Shown here: piece after piece, positions 1-5,644 of the stretch | How the letters are laid out: each line of letters starts with the position of its first letter | How positions within the stretch are numbered: the first letter of the stretch is position 1 | Source: Bacillota bacterium | Lineage (GTDB): Bacteria; Bacillota; Clostridia; Acetivibrionales; DTU013 | Assembly (NCBI GenBank): GCA_023409615.1 | Contig: JAEYRF010000244.1 | Location: 1 to 19,899 of the forward strand | DNA length: 19,899 bases | Reading direction: 5' to 3' | Notes under the pieces: generated by a model | Told to the model about the DNA's origin: nothing | Database searches by the model: none | What the model saw: the letters and a program-made list of their open reading frames with translations, nothing else | Made by a program: the position numbers and the translations under genes

Positions 1-263
1 TCCTTGTATTGGATATTCTGTCCGGTATTGCTGTTTTAGTTCTTGGGTATGTGATGGTGACTATAGGATGGAAATACTCCATTCAAATAGGTTCAAAAGG
101 AATGTATGTCAGTATGCCCAATCTGTCCAGATTCTGGATGTACTTCCCGGTGCCCGTTGCGGGAATCGCAATGATTGTCTTCGAGTTGGAGGTTCTTTAT
201 AATCACATAAAAAGTTTTTGGACAGGTAAAGTAAATACAACAAGTGAGGAGATAACAATATGA
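1..263 (+). CDS. dctQ: TRAP transporter small permease (DctQ family), C-terminal part
   Basis: The frame is open from the first bases of the window, so the 5' end of the gene lies outside; about 86 C-terminal residues are seen. DctQ-type proteins are four-helix membrane subunits of tripartite TRAP transporters, which import organic acids with a solute-binding protein and the large permease. Two hydrophobic segments are visible: one beginning ILSGIAVLVLGYVMVTIGW, and a second around FPVPVAGIAMIVFELEVLY, with the MPNLSRFWMYFPVPV stretch typical of the family's last helix. The stop codon overlaps the dctM start by 4 bp (ATGA), which supports the pairing. The substrate cannot be read from this fragment, and no binding-protein gene is inside the window. 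Confidence 0.85.
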   Translation, partial: LVLDILSGIAVLVLGYVMVTIGWKYSIQIGSKGMYVSMPNLSRFWMYFPVPVAGIAMIVFELEVLYNHIKSFWTGKVNTTSEEITI

Positions 264-1552
264 GTCCGGAAGGTATTGCAATACTGATTTTAGTTGGCGG
301 TTTTTTGCTGATGGTACTGCTTCGGTTTCAAATATCCTATGCTGTCGCGCTCGCATCATTGTTTACACTCCTTTACCTGAAACTTCCGTTGACAACTATC
401 TGCCAGCAAATGGTTAAAGGCATCAGTTCCTTCAGCCTCATGGCAGTGCCGTTCTTTATTACTATGGGTGTACTTATGGGTTCGGGAGGAATTTCAGAAA
501 AGCTTATAGCACTGGCCAATTCAATGGTAGGATGGATGCGTGGCGGGCTGGGTATGGTGAATGTCCTCGACTCATTTTTCTTTGGTGGTATATCAGGTTC
601 TGCGGCGGCTGACACAGCCTCACTTGGAAGCATTCTCATTCCAATTATGGTGAAGCAGGGATATGACCCGGATTTCTCGACGGCGCTTACCATTTCATCA
701 TCTGTTGAAGGAATCTTGGTTCCGCCAAGTCACAATATGGTAATCTATGCCATGGCAGCCGGTGGTGTCTCGGTCGGAAGTCTCTTCCTTGCAGGATATC
801 TTCCAGGTGCATTGCTAGCTGTATCATTGATGATAGGAACCTATATCATTTCAGTAAGAAGAAAATATCCCAAAGGGGATAAATTCAATCTGAAAAATGT
901 GTTCATACAAATTGGTAGATCTTTTTGGGGTCTTGCAGCTGTTCTGATTGTTGTTATAGGTGTTGTCTTCGGAGTATTTACCGCTACCGAATCAGCAGCT
1001 ATTGCAGTCATCTACAGCTTAATTGTCAGTGTATACATTTACAGGGGCTTGAATTGGAAAGGGGTCTGGAAGGCACTCGATGAGTGCGTCCACACATTGT
1101 CCATAGTTCTCATTCTGATTTCGACCTCCAGTATCTTCGGATATCTGCTCACACGCCTTCATGTACCGGAAATGACAACCAATGCATTAATCGGCCTTTC
1201 GGATAATCCGATTATTATTGCACTGCTGATTAACCTGATTTTGCTATTTCTTGGCTGCATCATGGACATGGCCCCAATAATTTTAATAGCAACCCCTATA
1301 CTGCTTCCGGTTGCAACTTCCATTGGCATTAACCCGATTCAATTCGGCATTATTATCGTTTTAAACTGCGGCATAGGTCTGTTGACACCGCCTGTCGGCG
1401 CCGTTCTATTCATCGGCTCAGCTGTAAGTAAGGTTCCAATGGAACGTGTTGTTAAGGCTATGATGCCGTTCTACCTTGCAATGATTGGCACGTTGCTGCT
1501 TGTAACGTTCATACCGGAGATCAGCATGCTGCTGCCAACCTTGTTGAAATGA
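260..1552 (+). CDS. dctM: TRAP transporter large permease (DctM family)
   Basis: This 430-residue, very hydrophobic protein has the usual length of the DctM subunit, the ion-coupled translocation channel of TRAP transporters. The family hallmarks are present: GGISGSAAADTASLG near residue 110, VPPSHNMVIYA near residue 152, and the second-half counterpart GIGLLTPPVGAVLF near residue 375. About a dozen membrane segments are expected. The start is fixed by GAGGAG about 10 nt upstream and the 4-bp overlap with dctQ. Together with dctQ it would form an importer for a carboxylate-type solute; the specific ligand is unknown because the binding protein is not in view. Confidence 0.95.
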   Translation: MSPEGIAILILVGGFLLMVLLRFQISYAVALASLFTLLYLKLPLTTICQQMVKGISSFSLMAVPFFITMGVLMGSGGISEKLIALANSMVGWMRGGLGMVNVLDSFFFGGISGSAAADTASLGSILIPIMVKQGYDPDFSTALTISSSVEGILVPPSHNMVIYAMAAGGVSVGSLFLAGYLPGALLAVSLMIGTYIISVRRKYPKGDKFNLKNVFIQIGRSFWGLAAVLIVVIGVVFGVFTATESAAIAVIYSLIVSVYIYRGLNWKGVWKALDECVHTLSIVLILISTSSIFGYLLTRLHVPEMTTNALIGLSDNPIIIALLINLILLFLGCIMDMAPIILIATPILLPVATSIGINPIQFGIIIVLNCGIGLLTPPVGAVLFIGSAVSKVPMERVVKAMMPFYLAMIGTLLLVTFIPEISMLLPTLLK

Positions 1553-1560
1553 GGGGGACT

Positions 1561-2037
1561 ATGAAATATCAATTTACAATTAATACAACTGCATTGGATC
1601 TTTGGCAGTTATCTCTATATGGCACCTATGGTTCCATACTTGGAATGACCAATGTGGTATTTACCGCTGCAATGATCCTGTTATCTGTCCGTTTTTTTGC
1701 AGATGCCCATATAGTGTTAAAGTGTCTGCTTATTATCACAATCTGTATATTCCCGGTCATCCAACCTATTCTGGTCTATTTGCAAGCAAGAAAGCAGGTA
1801 AAGAATCTGCCCGGAGAAGTACAACTTGGTTTTGATGATTACGGGATACATATCTTCATCGGCAATCAGAAAGAGGATATCCATTGGAGTTCTGTCAGAG
1901 GCATAAACAGAAAACCGACGCTGTTGGTGATATTCTCGTCAGCGCAGCATGGTTACGTACTAAATAATAAAGTGCTCGGCGAACAGAAAGAAGAGTTTTA
2001 TAATTACATTTGTTCCAGAATGAATGAGGAAAAGTAG
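1561..2037 (+). CDS. YcxB-like small membrane protein
   Basis: This is a 158-residue protein. I place the start at the second ATG (1561, MKYQFTINTT) because GAGGGGG sits just upstream; an ATG at 1549 overlapping the dctM stop would add four residues. The layout is a short cytosolic N-terminus, two hydrophobic helices (about residues 27-50 and 54-75), a basic stretch QARKQVKN, then a beta-rich soluble domain with FDDYGIHIF and an IHWSSVRGI strand. This matches the YcxB-like family (two membrane helices plus a PH-like fold), whose function is not known. It is in the same transcription unit as dctQM, so it may be an accessory to the transporter, but that is inference from position only. Confidence 0.75.
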   Translation: MKYQFTINTTALDLWQLSLYGTYGSILGMTNVVFTAAMILLSVRFFADAHIVLKCLLIITICIFPVIQPILVYLQARKQVKNLPGEVQLGFDDYGIHIFIGNQKEDIHWSSVRGINRKPTLLVIFSSAQHGYVLNNKVLGEQKEEFYNYICSRMNEEK

Positions 2038-2222
2038 GTTTTACAGCCTGACCAAATCTCCACACAATTGTCTGCCCAGAACCGAATTTTTTGCATACTT
2101 TGATACTTTTTTGCATTAGGGCGGTGTGTAGTACTCCAGAACGATACAGTTTAAGTAAATTGTAATGAAGTTTTCTACGCCTGCGGGCGATATACAGACA
2201 ATGGGAGTTCCATAACAAAATG
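2038..2222. other. Intergenic stretch between convergent units
   Basis: About 185 bp between the end of the TRAP operon and the tRNA operon terminator. I see no credible gene. It holds a 10-bp direct repeat TTTTTTGCAT near 2088 and 2116 and a distant 8-bp inverted repeat (ATTGTCTG at 2067, CAGACAAT at 2195). Neither has a clear role. Confidence 0.5.
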
Positions 2223-2263
2223 AAAAATCCCCAAATGCCTTGAATTCAAGACTTTTAGGGATT
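2223..2263 (-). terminator. Terminator of the tRNA operon, possibly bidirectional
   Basis: On the minus strand an AATCCC arm (from 2263) pairs with GGGATT, continuing through an imperfect stem to the inner palindrome CTTGAATTCAAG; the stem totals roughly 18 pairs and is followed by TTTTTC. It begins 7 nt after the CCA of tRNA-Cys. Read on the plus strand the same stem is followed by ATTCTTTTCT, so it could also stop the incoming TRAP operon transcript. Confidence 0.8.
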
Positions 2264-2269
2264 CTTTTC

Positions 2270-2344
2270 TGGAGGCGCCACCCGGATTTGGACCGGGGAA
2301 TGAGGGTTTTGCAGACCCTTGCCTTACCACTTGGCTATGGCGCC
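2270..2344 (-). tRNA. tRNA-Cys (GCA)
   Basis: A 75-nt cloverleaf including an encoded CCA. The acceptor stem GGCGCCA pairs fully with TGGCGCC, the D-loop contains GTGGTAA, and the anticodon loop is CTGCAAA with anticodon GCA. Last gene of the five-tRNA operon. Odd: the T-loop reads TCCAAAT, so position 55, nearly always U (pseudouridine), is C. Confidence 0.95.
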
Positions 2345-2358
2345 ATGCCGCAGAGACT

Positions 2359-2409
2359 AGAAACTGGATTCTTGAAGCCTATTTATTCGGCCTCTGCCCT
2401 CCAGTTTCT
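2359..2409. repeat. Inverted repeat in the Gly-Cys tRNA spacer
   Basis: A perfect 10-bp inverted repeat, AGAAACTGGA (2359-2368) and TCCAGTTTCT (2400-2409), encloses 31 nt. In the tRNA precursor this would form a hairpin between tRNA-Gly and tRNA-Cys, possibly a processing or spacing structure. Confidence 0.55.
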
Positions 2410-2425
2410 TCTACTGCACTATGTT

Positions 2426-2500
2426 TGGAGCGGGATACGAGATTCGGACTCGCGACTTTCACCTTGGCAAGGTGACACTCTACCACTGAGTTAATCCCGC
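2426..2500 (-). tRNA. tRNA-Gly (GCC)
   Basis: A 75-nt cloverleaf with encoded CCA. Acceptor GCGGGAT pairs with ATCCCGC, the D-loop carries GTGGTA, and the anticodon loop TTGCCAA gives anticodon GCC. Odd: the T-loop is TCCGAAT rather than TTCGAAT, the same U55C change as in the neighbouring tRNA-Cys. The D-loop GG pair, which normally contacts position 55, is retained. Confidence 0.95.
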
Positions 2501-2551
2501 AAATTACTGCCTATGGCAGATAATCTAAAACTTCACTGCCTAATGCTTAGT

Positions 2552-2587
2552 GTGTCGTTTATGCCGCCTTTAGCGGATAAACTTTGG
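2552..2587. repeat. Palindromic spacer repeat, copy a
   Basis: Arms GTTTATGCCGC and GCGGATAAAC around a CTTTA centre form a hairpin just 3' of the tRNA-Phe CCA. It is the most diverged of three copies in this tRNA operon. The flanks TGTC and TTTGG are shared with the copy at 2980. Confidence 0.75.
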
Positions 2588-2660
2588 TGCCCAGAGCCGG
2601 AATTGAACCAGCGACACGTGGATTTTCAGTCCACTGCTCTACCAACTGAGCTATCTGGGC
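2585..2660 (-). tRNA. tRNA-Phe (GAA)
   Basis: A 76-nt cloverleaf with encoded CCA. Acceptor GCCCAGA pairs with TCTGGGC, the anticodon loop CTGAAAA gives GAA, and the T-loop TTCAATT is standard. Third gene of the operon. Confidence 0.97.
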
Positions 2661-2665
2661 GTCTT

Positions 2666-2685
2666 GCGACCCGAAGGGGACTCGA
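2666..2685 (-). other. Displaced copy of the tRNA-Asp 3' end (possible att remnant)
   Basis: Twenty bases here are identical to 2821-2840, the 3' part of tRNA-Asp (acceptor strand and half of the T-arm). The fragment lies downstream of the intact tRNA's 3' end in the same orientation, where a displaced attachment half-site would be left after integration at that tRNA. It lacks the CCA and the rest of the tRNA. Confidence 0.6.
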
Positions 2686-2818
2686 CGCGCCGCTTCGCTG
2701 CGCTCTTCGCTCGGATCAATAGCTCGCCGATCATCCTCGCGCACTCGCCGGAAAATGCTTTACATTTTCCTAATAGCTCGTGCTCTCGCGGATTCTCGTC
2801 CCGTAAAACTGGTACTAA
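2686..2818. other. GC-rich filler between the tRNA-Asp 3' repeats
   Basis: The sequence between the two direct repeats is unlike the neighbouring AT-rich spacers: GC-rich with CGCTTCGCTGCG-type runs, a hairpin GGAAAATG-CTTTA-CATTTTCC (2750-2770), and AATAGCTCG twice. No credible open frame. It may be the residue of a deleted element or a small repeat unit. Confidence 0.45.
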
Positions 2819-2895
2819 TGGCGACCCGAAGGGGACTCGAACCCCTGACCTCTAGAGTGACAGGCTAGCGTTCTAACCAACTGAACTACCGGGCC
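2819..2895 (-). tRNA. tRNA-Asp (GTC)
   Basis: A 77-nt cloverleaf with encoded CCA. Acceptor GGCCCGG pairs with TCGGGTC (two G-U pairs), the anticodon loop CTGTCAC gives GTC, and the T-loop is TTCGAGT. Odd: the anticodon stem CTAGC/TCTAG has a C-U mismatch next to the loop (positions 31-39) where a C-G pair is usual. Its 3' end is duplicated downstream at 2666-2685. Confidence 0.95.
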
Positions 2896-2919
2896 AAATA
2901 TCGCTGTGCTGCGATTGTA

Positions 2920-3009
2920 TGTCGTTTATACCGCCTACGGCGGATAAACCAAACTTTTTGCCTTGCAAAAAGTATCATATGTCGTTTATGCCGCCTACGG
3001 CGGATAAAC
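2920..3009. repeat. Palindromic spacer repeats, copies b and c, with a third hairpin between
   Basis: Copy b (2920-2949) and copy c (2980-3009) are direct repeats; each is a hairpin with arms GTTTAT(A/G)CCGCC and GGCGGATAAAC around TAC. Between them is another perfect hairpin, ACTTTTTGC-CTT-GCAAAAAGT (2953-2973). The whole Val-Asp spacer is therefore nearly continuous secondary structure. Copy c ends at the CCA of tRNA-Val, as copy a does at tRNA-Phe. Confidence 0.8.
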
Positions 3010-3011
3010 TT

Positions 3012-3087
3012 TGGTGGGCACTATAGGGCTCGAACCTATGACCCCCTGCTTGTAAGGCAGGTGCTCCCCCAGCTGAGCTAAGCGCCC
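3012..3087 (-). tRNA. tRNA-Val (TAC)
   Basis: A 76-nt cloverleaf with encoded CCA. Acceptor GGGCGCT pairs with AGTGCCC, the anticodon loop CTTACAA gives TAC, and the T-loop TTCGAGC is standard. First gene of the operon, about 24 nt after the predicted transcription start. Confidence 0.97.
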
Positions 3088-3117
3088 TTGTATCTCTCGC
3101 AACGAGCGACAATACAT

Positions 3118-3146
3118 AGTATACAAAAATAACTTTTCAAAGTCAA
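3118..3146 (-). promoter_or_regulatory. Promoter of the tRNA operon
   Basis: On the minus strand TTGACT (3141-3146) and TATACT (3118-3123) are separated by exactly 17 bp: a near-consensus housekeeping promoter pointing into tRNA-Val. It lies about 65 bp after the hslO stop, so the tRNA operon has its own strong promoter. Confidence 0.85.
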
Positions 3147-3209
3147 TAACAAAATTCATTTTTGATAAAGATAATTTATGCCAATGGATTGATAAACTAC
3201 GTTCTACCC

Positions 3210-4091
3210 CTACTCTGCAGGCAAAATCAACGAGCGAAGCTCATCCTCTGTAAAATTGTATTTTTTGTTACAAAAATGACACTGCAATTCAGCTCCGTGC
3301 TGTTCATCCGCCATTTCATTGATTTCCACGGCTCCAAGGCTGATCAGGTTTCGCTCCATACGATCCCTGCTGCAGTTGCACTGGTACTTACACGGAAGCC
3401 TGTCATTGATTTCCAGACCTTTTTCTCCAAGAAGTCTCTCCAGTATTTGTGACGGCTCCAATCCATCTGTCAGCATCGTGGTTATAGAGTCTGCGAAAAA
3501 CACCTTGTCCTCCAGATACTCCACAATTTCATCATCGGTCCCTGGCATCAGCTGGATGATATAGCCGCCTGCAGTGACAATGCTTTCATCCGGATTCACA
3601 AGAACTCCAAGCGCAACAACTGTAGGTATCTGTTCAGATGTTGCAAAATAATATGCGAGATCCTCCCCGATTTCTCCGGATGTCAGGTCCACATAACCCA
3701 CATAAGGCTCCTTGAGCCCCAAATCCTTTATAACGTTCATATAGCCATTCTTACCGACAGCCTGCCCAACATCGAATTTTCCGACAGCATTGAGTGGGAG
3801 ATACACCTGCGGGTTATAAACGTAACCCCTGACATTGGATGAGGAATCGGAAACGACGACAATCCCTCCAAGCGGGCCGTCACCTTTGACCTGTATCGTC
3901 AATACATCTCGTTCATTCTTCATCATTCTCGACATCATGGCTGCAGCTGTAAGTGTTCTACCGAGTGCTGCCGAGGCCACACCAGATGTATTATGAGTAA
4001 CATGTGCCTGATGCACCATCTGTGTAGTAACAGCAGCAAAGGCGCGTATAAGCCCATCTGCTGCAGTTGCTCTGATAATATGATCTTCCAT
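3210..4091 (-). CDS. hslO: Hsp33 redox-regulated chaperonin
   Basis: A 293-residue protein of normal Hsp33 length. It begins MEDHIIRATAADGLIRAFAAVTT and contains GDGPLGGIVVVSD, both typical of the family. The C-terminal redox switch has its four zinc-binding cysteines as CNC (C238, C240) and CHFC (C271, C274), plus an extra C234. Hsp33 is a cytosolic holdase activated when oxidation of these cysteines releases zinc and unfolds the switch. AAGGAG lies 5 nt before the ATG. It follows the csp terminator, so it is probably transcribed from a weak promoter in the short gap or by read-through; no obvious terminator follows before the tRNA promoter. Confidence 0.96.
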   Translation of the reverse strand: MEDHIIRATAADGLIRAFAAVTTQMVHQAHVTHNTSGVASAALGRTLTAAAMMSRMMKNERDVLTIQVKGDGPLGGIVVVSDSSSNVRGYVYNPQVYLPLNAVGKFDVGQAVGKNGYMNVIKDLGLKEPYVGYVDLTSGEIGEDLAYYFATSEQIPTVVALGVLVNPDESIVTAGGYIIQLMPGTDDEIVEYLEDKVFFADSITTMLTDGLEPSQILERLLGEKGLEINDRLPCKYQCNCSRDRMERNLISLGAVEINEMADEQHGAELQCHFCNKKYNFTEDELRSLILPAE

Positions 4092-4116
4092 AACTACTCC
4101 TTATGTCCTTATAATC

Positions 4117-4148
4117 AAAAACCCCGATATTTTAATATCGAGGTTTTT
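4117..4148 (-). terminator. Terminator after the cold-shock gene
   Basis: Minus-strand stem CCTCGATATT paired with AATATCGGGG (one mismatch) and followed by TTTTTG: a rho-independent terminator about 42 nt after the csp stop and just ahead of hslO. Confidence 0.85.
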
Positions 4149-4168
4149 GTCTGCTGACTAGCTTTATG

Positions 4169-4189
4169 TTAAAGTTTAGTAAACTTTAA
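4169..4189. repeat. Palindrome directly after the csp stop codon
   Basis: A perfect 10-bp inverted repeat around a single base (arms TTAAAGTTTA and TAAACTTTAA) abuts the csp stop codon. As RNA it would be an AU-rich hairpin in the csp 3' UTR, perhaps affecting mRNA stability; the true terminator follows. Confidence 0.6.
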
Positions 4190-4393
4190 TTACATAGCCT
4201 TTGAGACATTTGCCGCCTGAGGTCCTTTTGCACCCTCAACAACATCAAACTCTACTTCGCAGCCTTCTTCGAGGGTCTTGAACCCGTCCATAGTGATTGC
4301 TGAAAAATGAACGAAAACGTCATTTCCGTTGTCTCTTTCGATGAAACCGAAACCCTTCTCAGCATTAAACCACTTTACTCTTCCTCTTTCCAT
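4190..4393 (-). CDS. csp: Cold-shock protein, CspA family
   Basis: A 67-residue single cold-shock domain, the normal size for the family. The nucleic-acid binding motifs are intact: KGFGFI (residues 13-18, RNP1) and VFVHF (26-30, RNP2), after the usual VKWFN start. These OB-fold proteins bind single-stranded RNA and DNA and act as RNA chaperones. AGGAGG lies 9 nt upstream of the ATG. The gene is a single-gene unit: its own promoter at 4464-4492 gives a leader of roughly 65 nt, and a terminator follows at 4117-4148. Confidence 0.97.
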   Translation of the reverse strand: MERGRVKWFNAEKGFGFIERDNGNDVFVHFSAITMDGFKTLEEGCEVEFDVVEGAKGPQAANVSKAM

Positions 4394-4463
4394 TACGTAA
4401 AACCTCCTGAATTTAACTTGAGTCTGGCAGCACTATGTGCTCTTTTTTACCAAACCTTAATAA

Positions 4464-4492
4464 GTTTAACACAATCTTTCATAGCTTGTCAA
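4464..4492 (-). promoter_or_regulatory. Promoter of the cold-shock gene
   Basis: Minus-strand TTGACA (4487-4492), a 17-bp spacer, then TTAAAC (4464-4469); an 18-bp spacing with TAAACT is equally possible. The perfect -35 box is the main evidence. Confidence 0.7.
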
Positions 4493-4605
4493 TATTCAGA
4501 TTACATAATCTATTCTTTGAAAACCCACGAAAGTTTACCATAAACATATCGTAACATTATATTACCACCATTTCAGAAAAGTATTCAAAAAATTTTCAGA
4601 CAATT

Positions 4606-5355
4606 TTATCCGCCGCTTTTACAGATAAAAAAGAGCCTATCACTTTTTTTCGATGGCCTTTTAAATTGAAATGCACCATATACCGCACAGACATCAAGAC
4701 CCACTGTGCTAAGCATATCAGCAAGTTCCCGGATTTCATAACATCTCTCATAATGAACTTCATCGAACCTTTTATAGCATTCTCCTACAAGAGTAAAAAA
4801 CGAGAGATCAAATCTGCACAGTTTCTTTGATTTATCATAACTGTTTTGCCAAATATACGATACTTCCCTATTAGTCTCAACAAATACATTTGCCGACAGA
4901 ATATTCTCAAACTTATAGGGGGAATTTATGTCAAATACAAATAATCCTCCCGGGTTGAGATAATTGTTTACAAGCTTGAAAAGGCGCCTTAAATCTTTCT
5001 TATAAGTCACATAGTTGACACTGTCCATAAGGCACGTAATAGCATCTACTGTTCCATATAGCTCAAAAGAGGACATATCCTGATTCAGCCATAGAATATC
5101 AGCTCCAGCCACTAACGCCTTCTGCTTCGCACAGCTAAGCATTTCAACAGACTGGTCTATCCCGATCATTTCATAGCCGCGCTTTGCCATCTCCAGACAG
5201 AAGCTGCCCGTACCACAGCCCAGATCAGCTATCATTGCCGGTTTAGCTCCATACTGTTCGAATAGCTCTGTTACATAGTCCGCCCACTGAGAGTAATTTA
5301 CATCACTCATCAGCTTATCATATAAAAATGCAAAATCTCTATAAATCGCAATCAC
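4606..5355 (-). CDS. Class I SAM-dependent methyltransferase
   Basis: A protein of about 249 residues with the Rossmann-type methyltransferase core: motif I DLGCGTG (residues 44-50), the acidic end of strand 2 at IGID (D67), then WLNQDMSSF and an ITCLMDSVNYV strand. The beginning YRDFAFLYDKLM is typical of a common Firmicute group of small methyltransferases whose substrate is not established; it is cytosolic with no signal sequence. The start is uncertain: GTG at 5355 has poor spacing from GGGGGTGAG, while AGGTGAT overlapping that codon would suit a start a few codons later, where only ATT is available. It follows the spore-protein gene on the same strand, with a run of nine C in between. 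Confidence 0.85.
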   Translation of the reverse strand: MIAIYRDFAFLYDKLMSDVNYSQWADYVTELFEQYGAKPAMIADLGCGTGSFCLEMAKRGYEMIGIDQSVEMLSCAKQKALVAGADILWLNQDMSSFELYGTVDAITCLMDSVNYVTYKKDLRRLFKLVNNYLNPGGLFVFDINSPYKFENILSANVFVETNREVSYIWQNSYDKSKKLCRFDLSFFTLVGECYKRFDEVHYERCYEIRELADMLSTVGLDVCAVYGAFQFKRPSKKSDRLFFICKSGG

Positions 5356-5389
5356 CTCACCCCCATTTTACCACATAATCCAGGGTTAT

Positions 5390-5398
5390 GGGGGGGGG
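5390..5398. repeat. Homopolymer of nine G (nine C on the coding strand)
   Basis: A single-base tract G9 on the plus strand lies 34 bp upstream of the methyltransferase start and 4 bp beyond the spore-protein stop. Tracts of this type are prone to slippage. Confidence 0.8.
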
Positions 5399-5401
5399 TA
5401 A

Positions 5402-5575
5402 TTAAATTTGCTCCTGCTGTGCTTCTCTAATGGATTTCAACCTCTTAGAAACGAGTCCTCCGATCCTGCCTGTCTCTTTTGCGGACAGGCTTTTCCAACC
5501 AAGTTTAAGAACCTGTTCAGCAAGCCCCAGTTCATTGGCAATTTCAAACTTCAACATGTCTTGATTTCTTTCCAT
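5402..5575 (-). CDS. Small acid-soluble spore protein, alpha/beta-type (SASP)
   Basis: A 57-residue protein starting MERNQDMLKFEIANELGLAE and ending KRLKSIREAQQEQI. It has both family signatures: a germination-protease site of the form KFE|IANEL (residues 9-15) and the conserved second half TGRIGGLVSKRLKSI with its paired glycines. Alpha/beta SASPs coat spore DNA, protect it from UV and heat, and are degraded by GPR on germination. GGAGAGGTG precedes the ATG. A CATATTA box (5607-5613, minus strand), about 31 nt upstream, resembles a sigma-G -10 element, but I see no convincing -35. It is a divergent, short member, lacking the N-terminal linker of the major SASPs. It indicates a spore-forming host. 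Confidence 0.85.
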   Translation of the reverse strand: MERNQDMLKFEIANELGLAEQVLKLGWKSLSAKETGRIGGLVSKRLKSIREAQQEQI

Positions 5576-5644
5576 CTCCACACCTCTCCATCCATCATAA
5601 TACTCTTAATATGTATTTTGTGGAGATTTTGCCCTTTTATACAC

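Noticed and set aside
2067..2202. 8-bp inverted repeat ATTGTCTG/CAGACAAT and duplicated TTTTTTGCAT
   Set aside because: Short and 128 bp apart, with no flanking duplication; expected by chance in AT-rich sequence.
2240..2855. Several open frames across the tRNA genes on both strands
   Set aside because: They read through well-formed tRNA cloverleafs and spacer repeats; no plausible protein.
2552..3009. CRISPR-like array
   Set aside because: The repeats are only three, irregularly spaced around tRNA genes, palindromic, and lack uniform spacers or cas genes.
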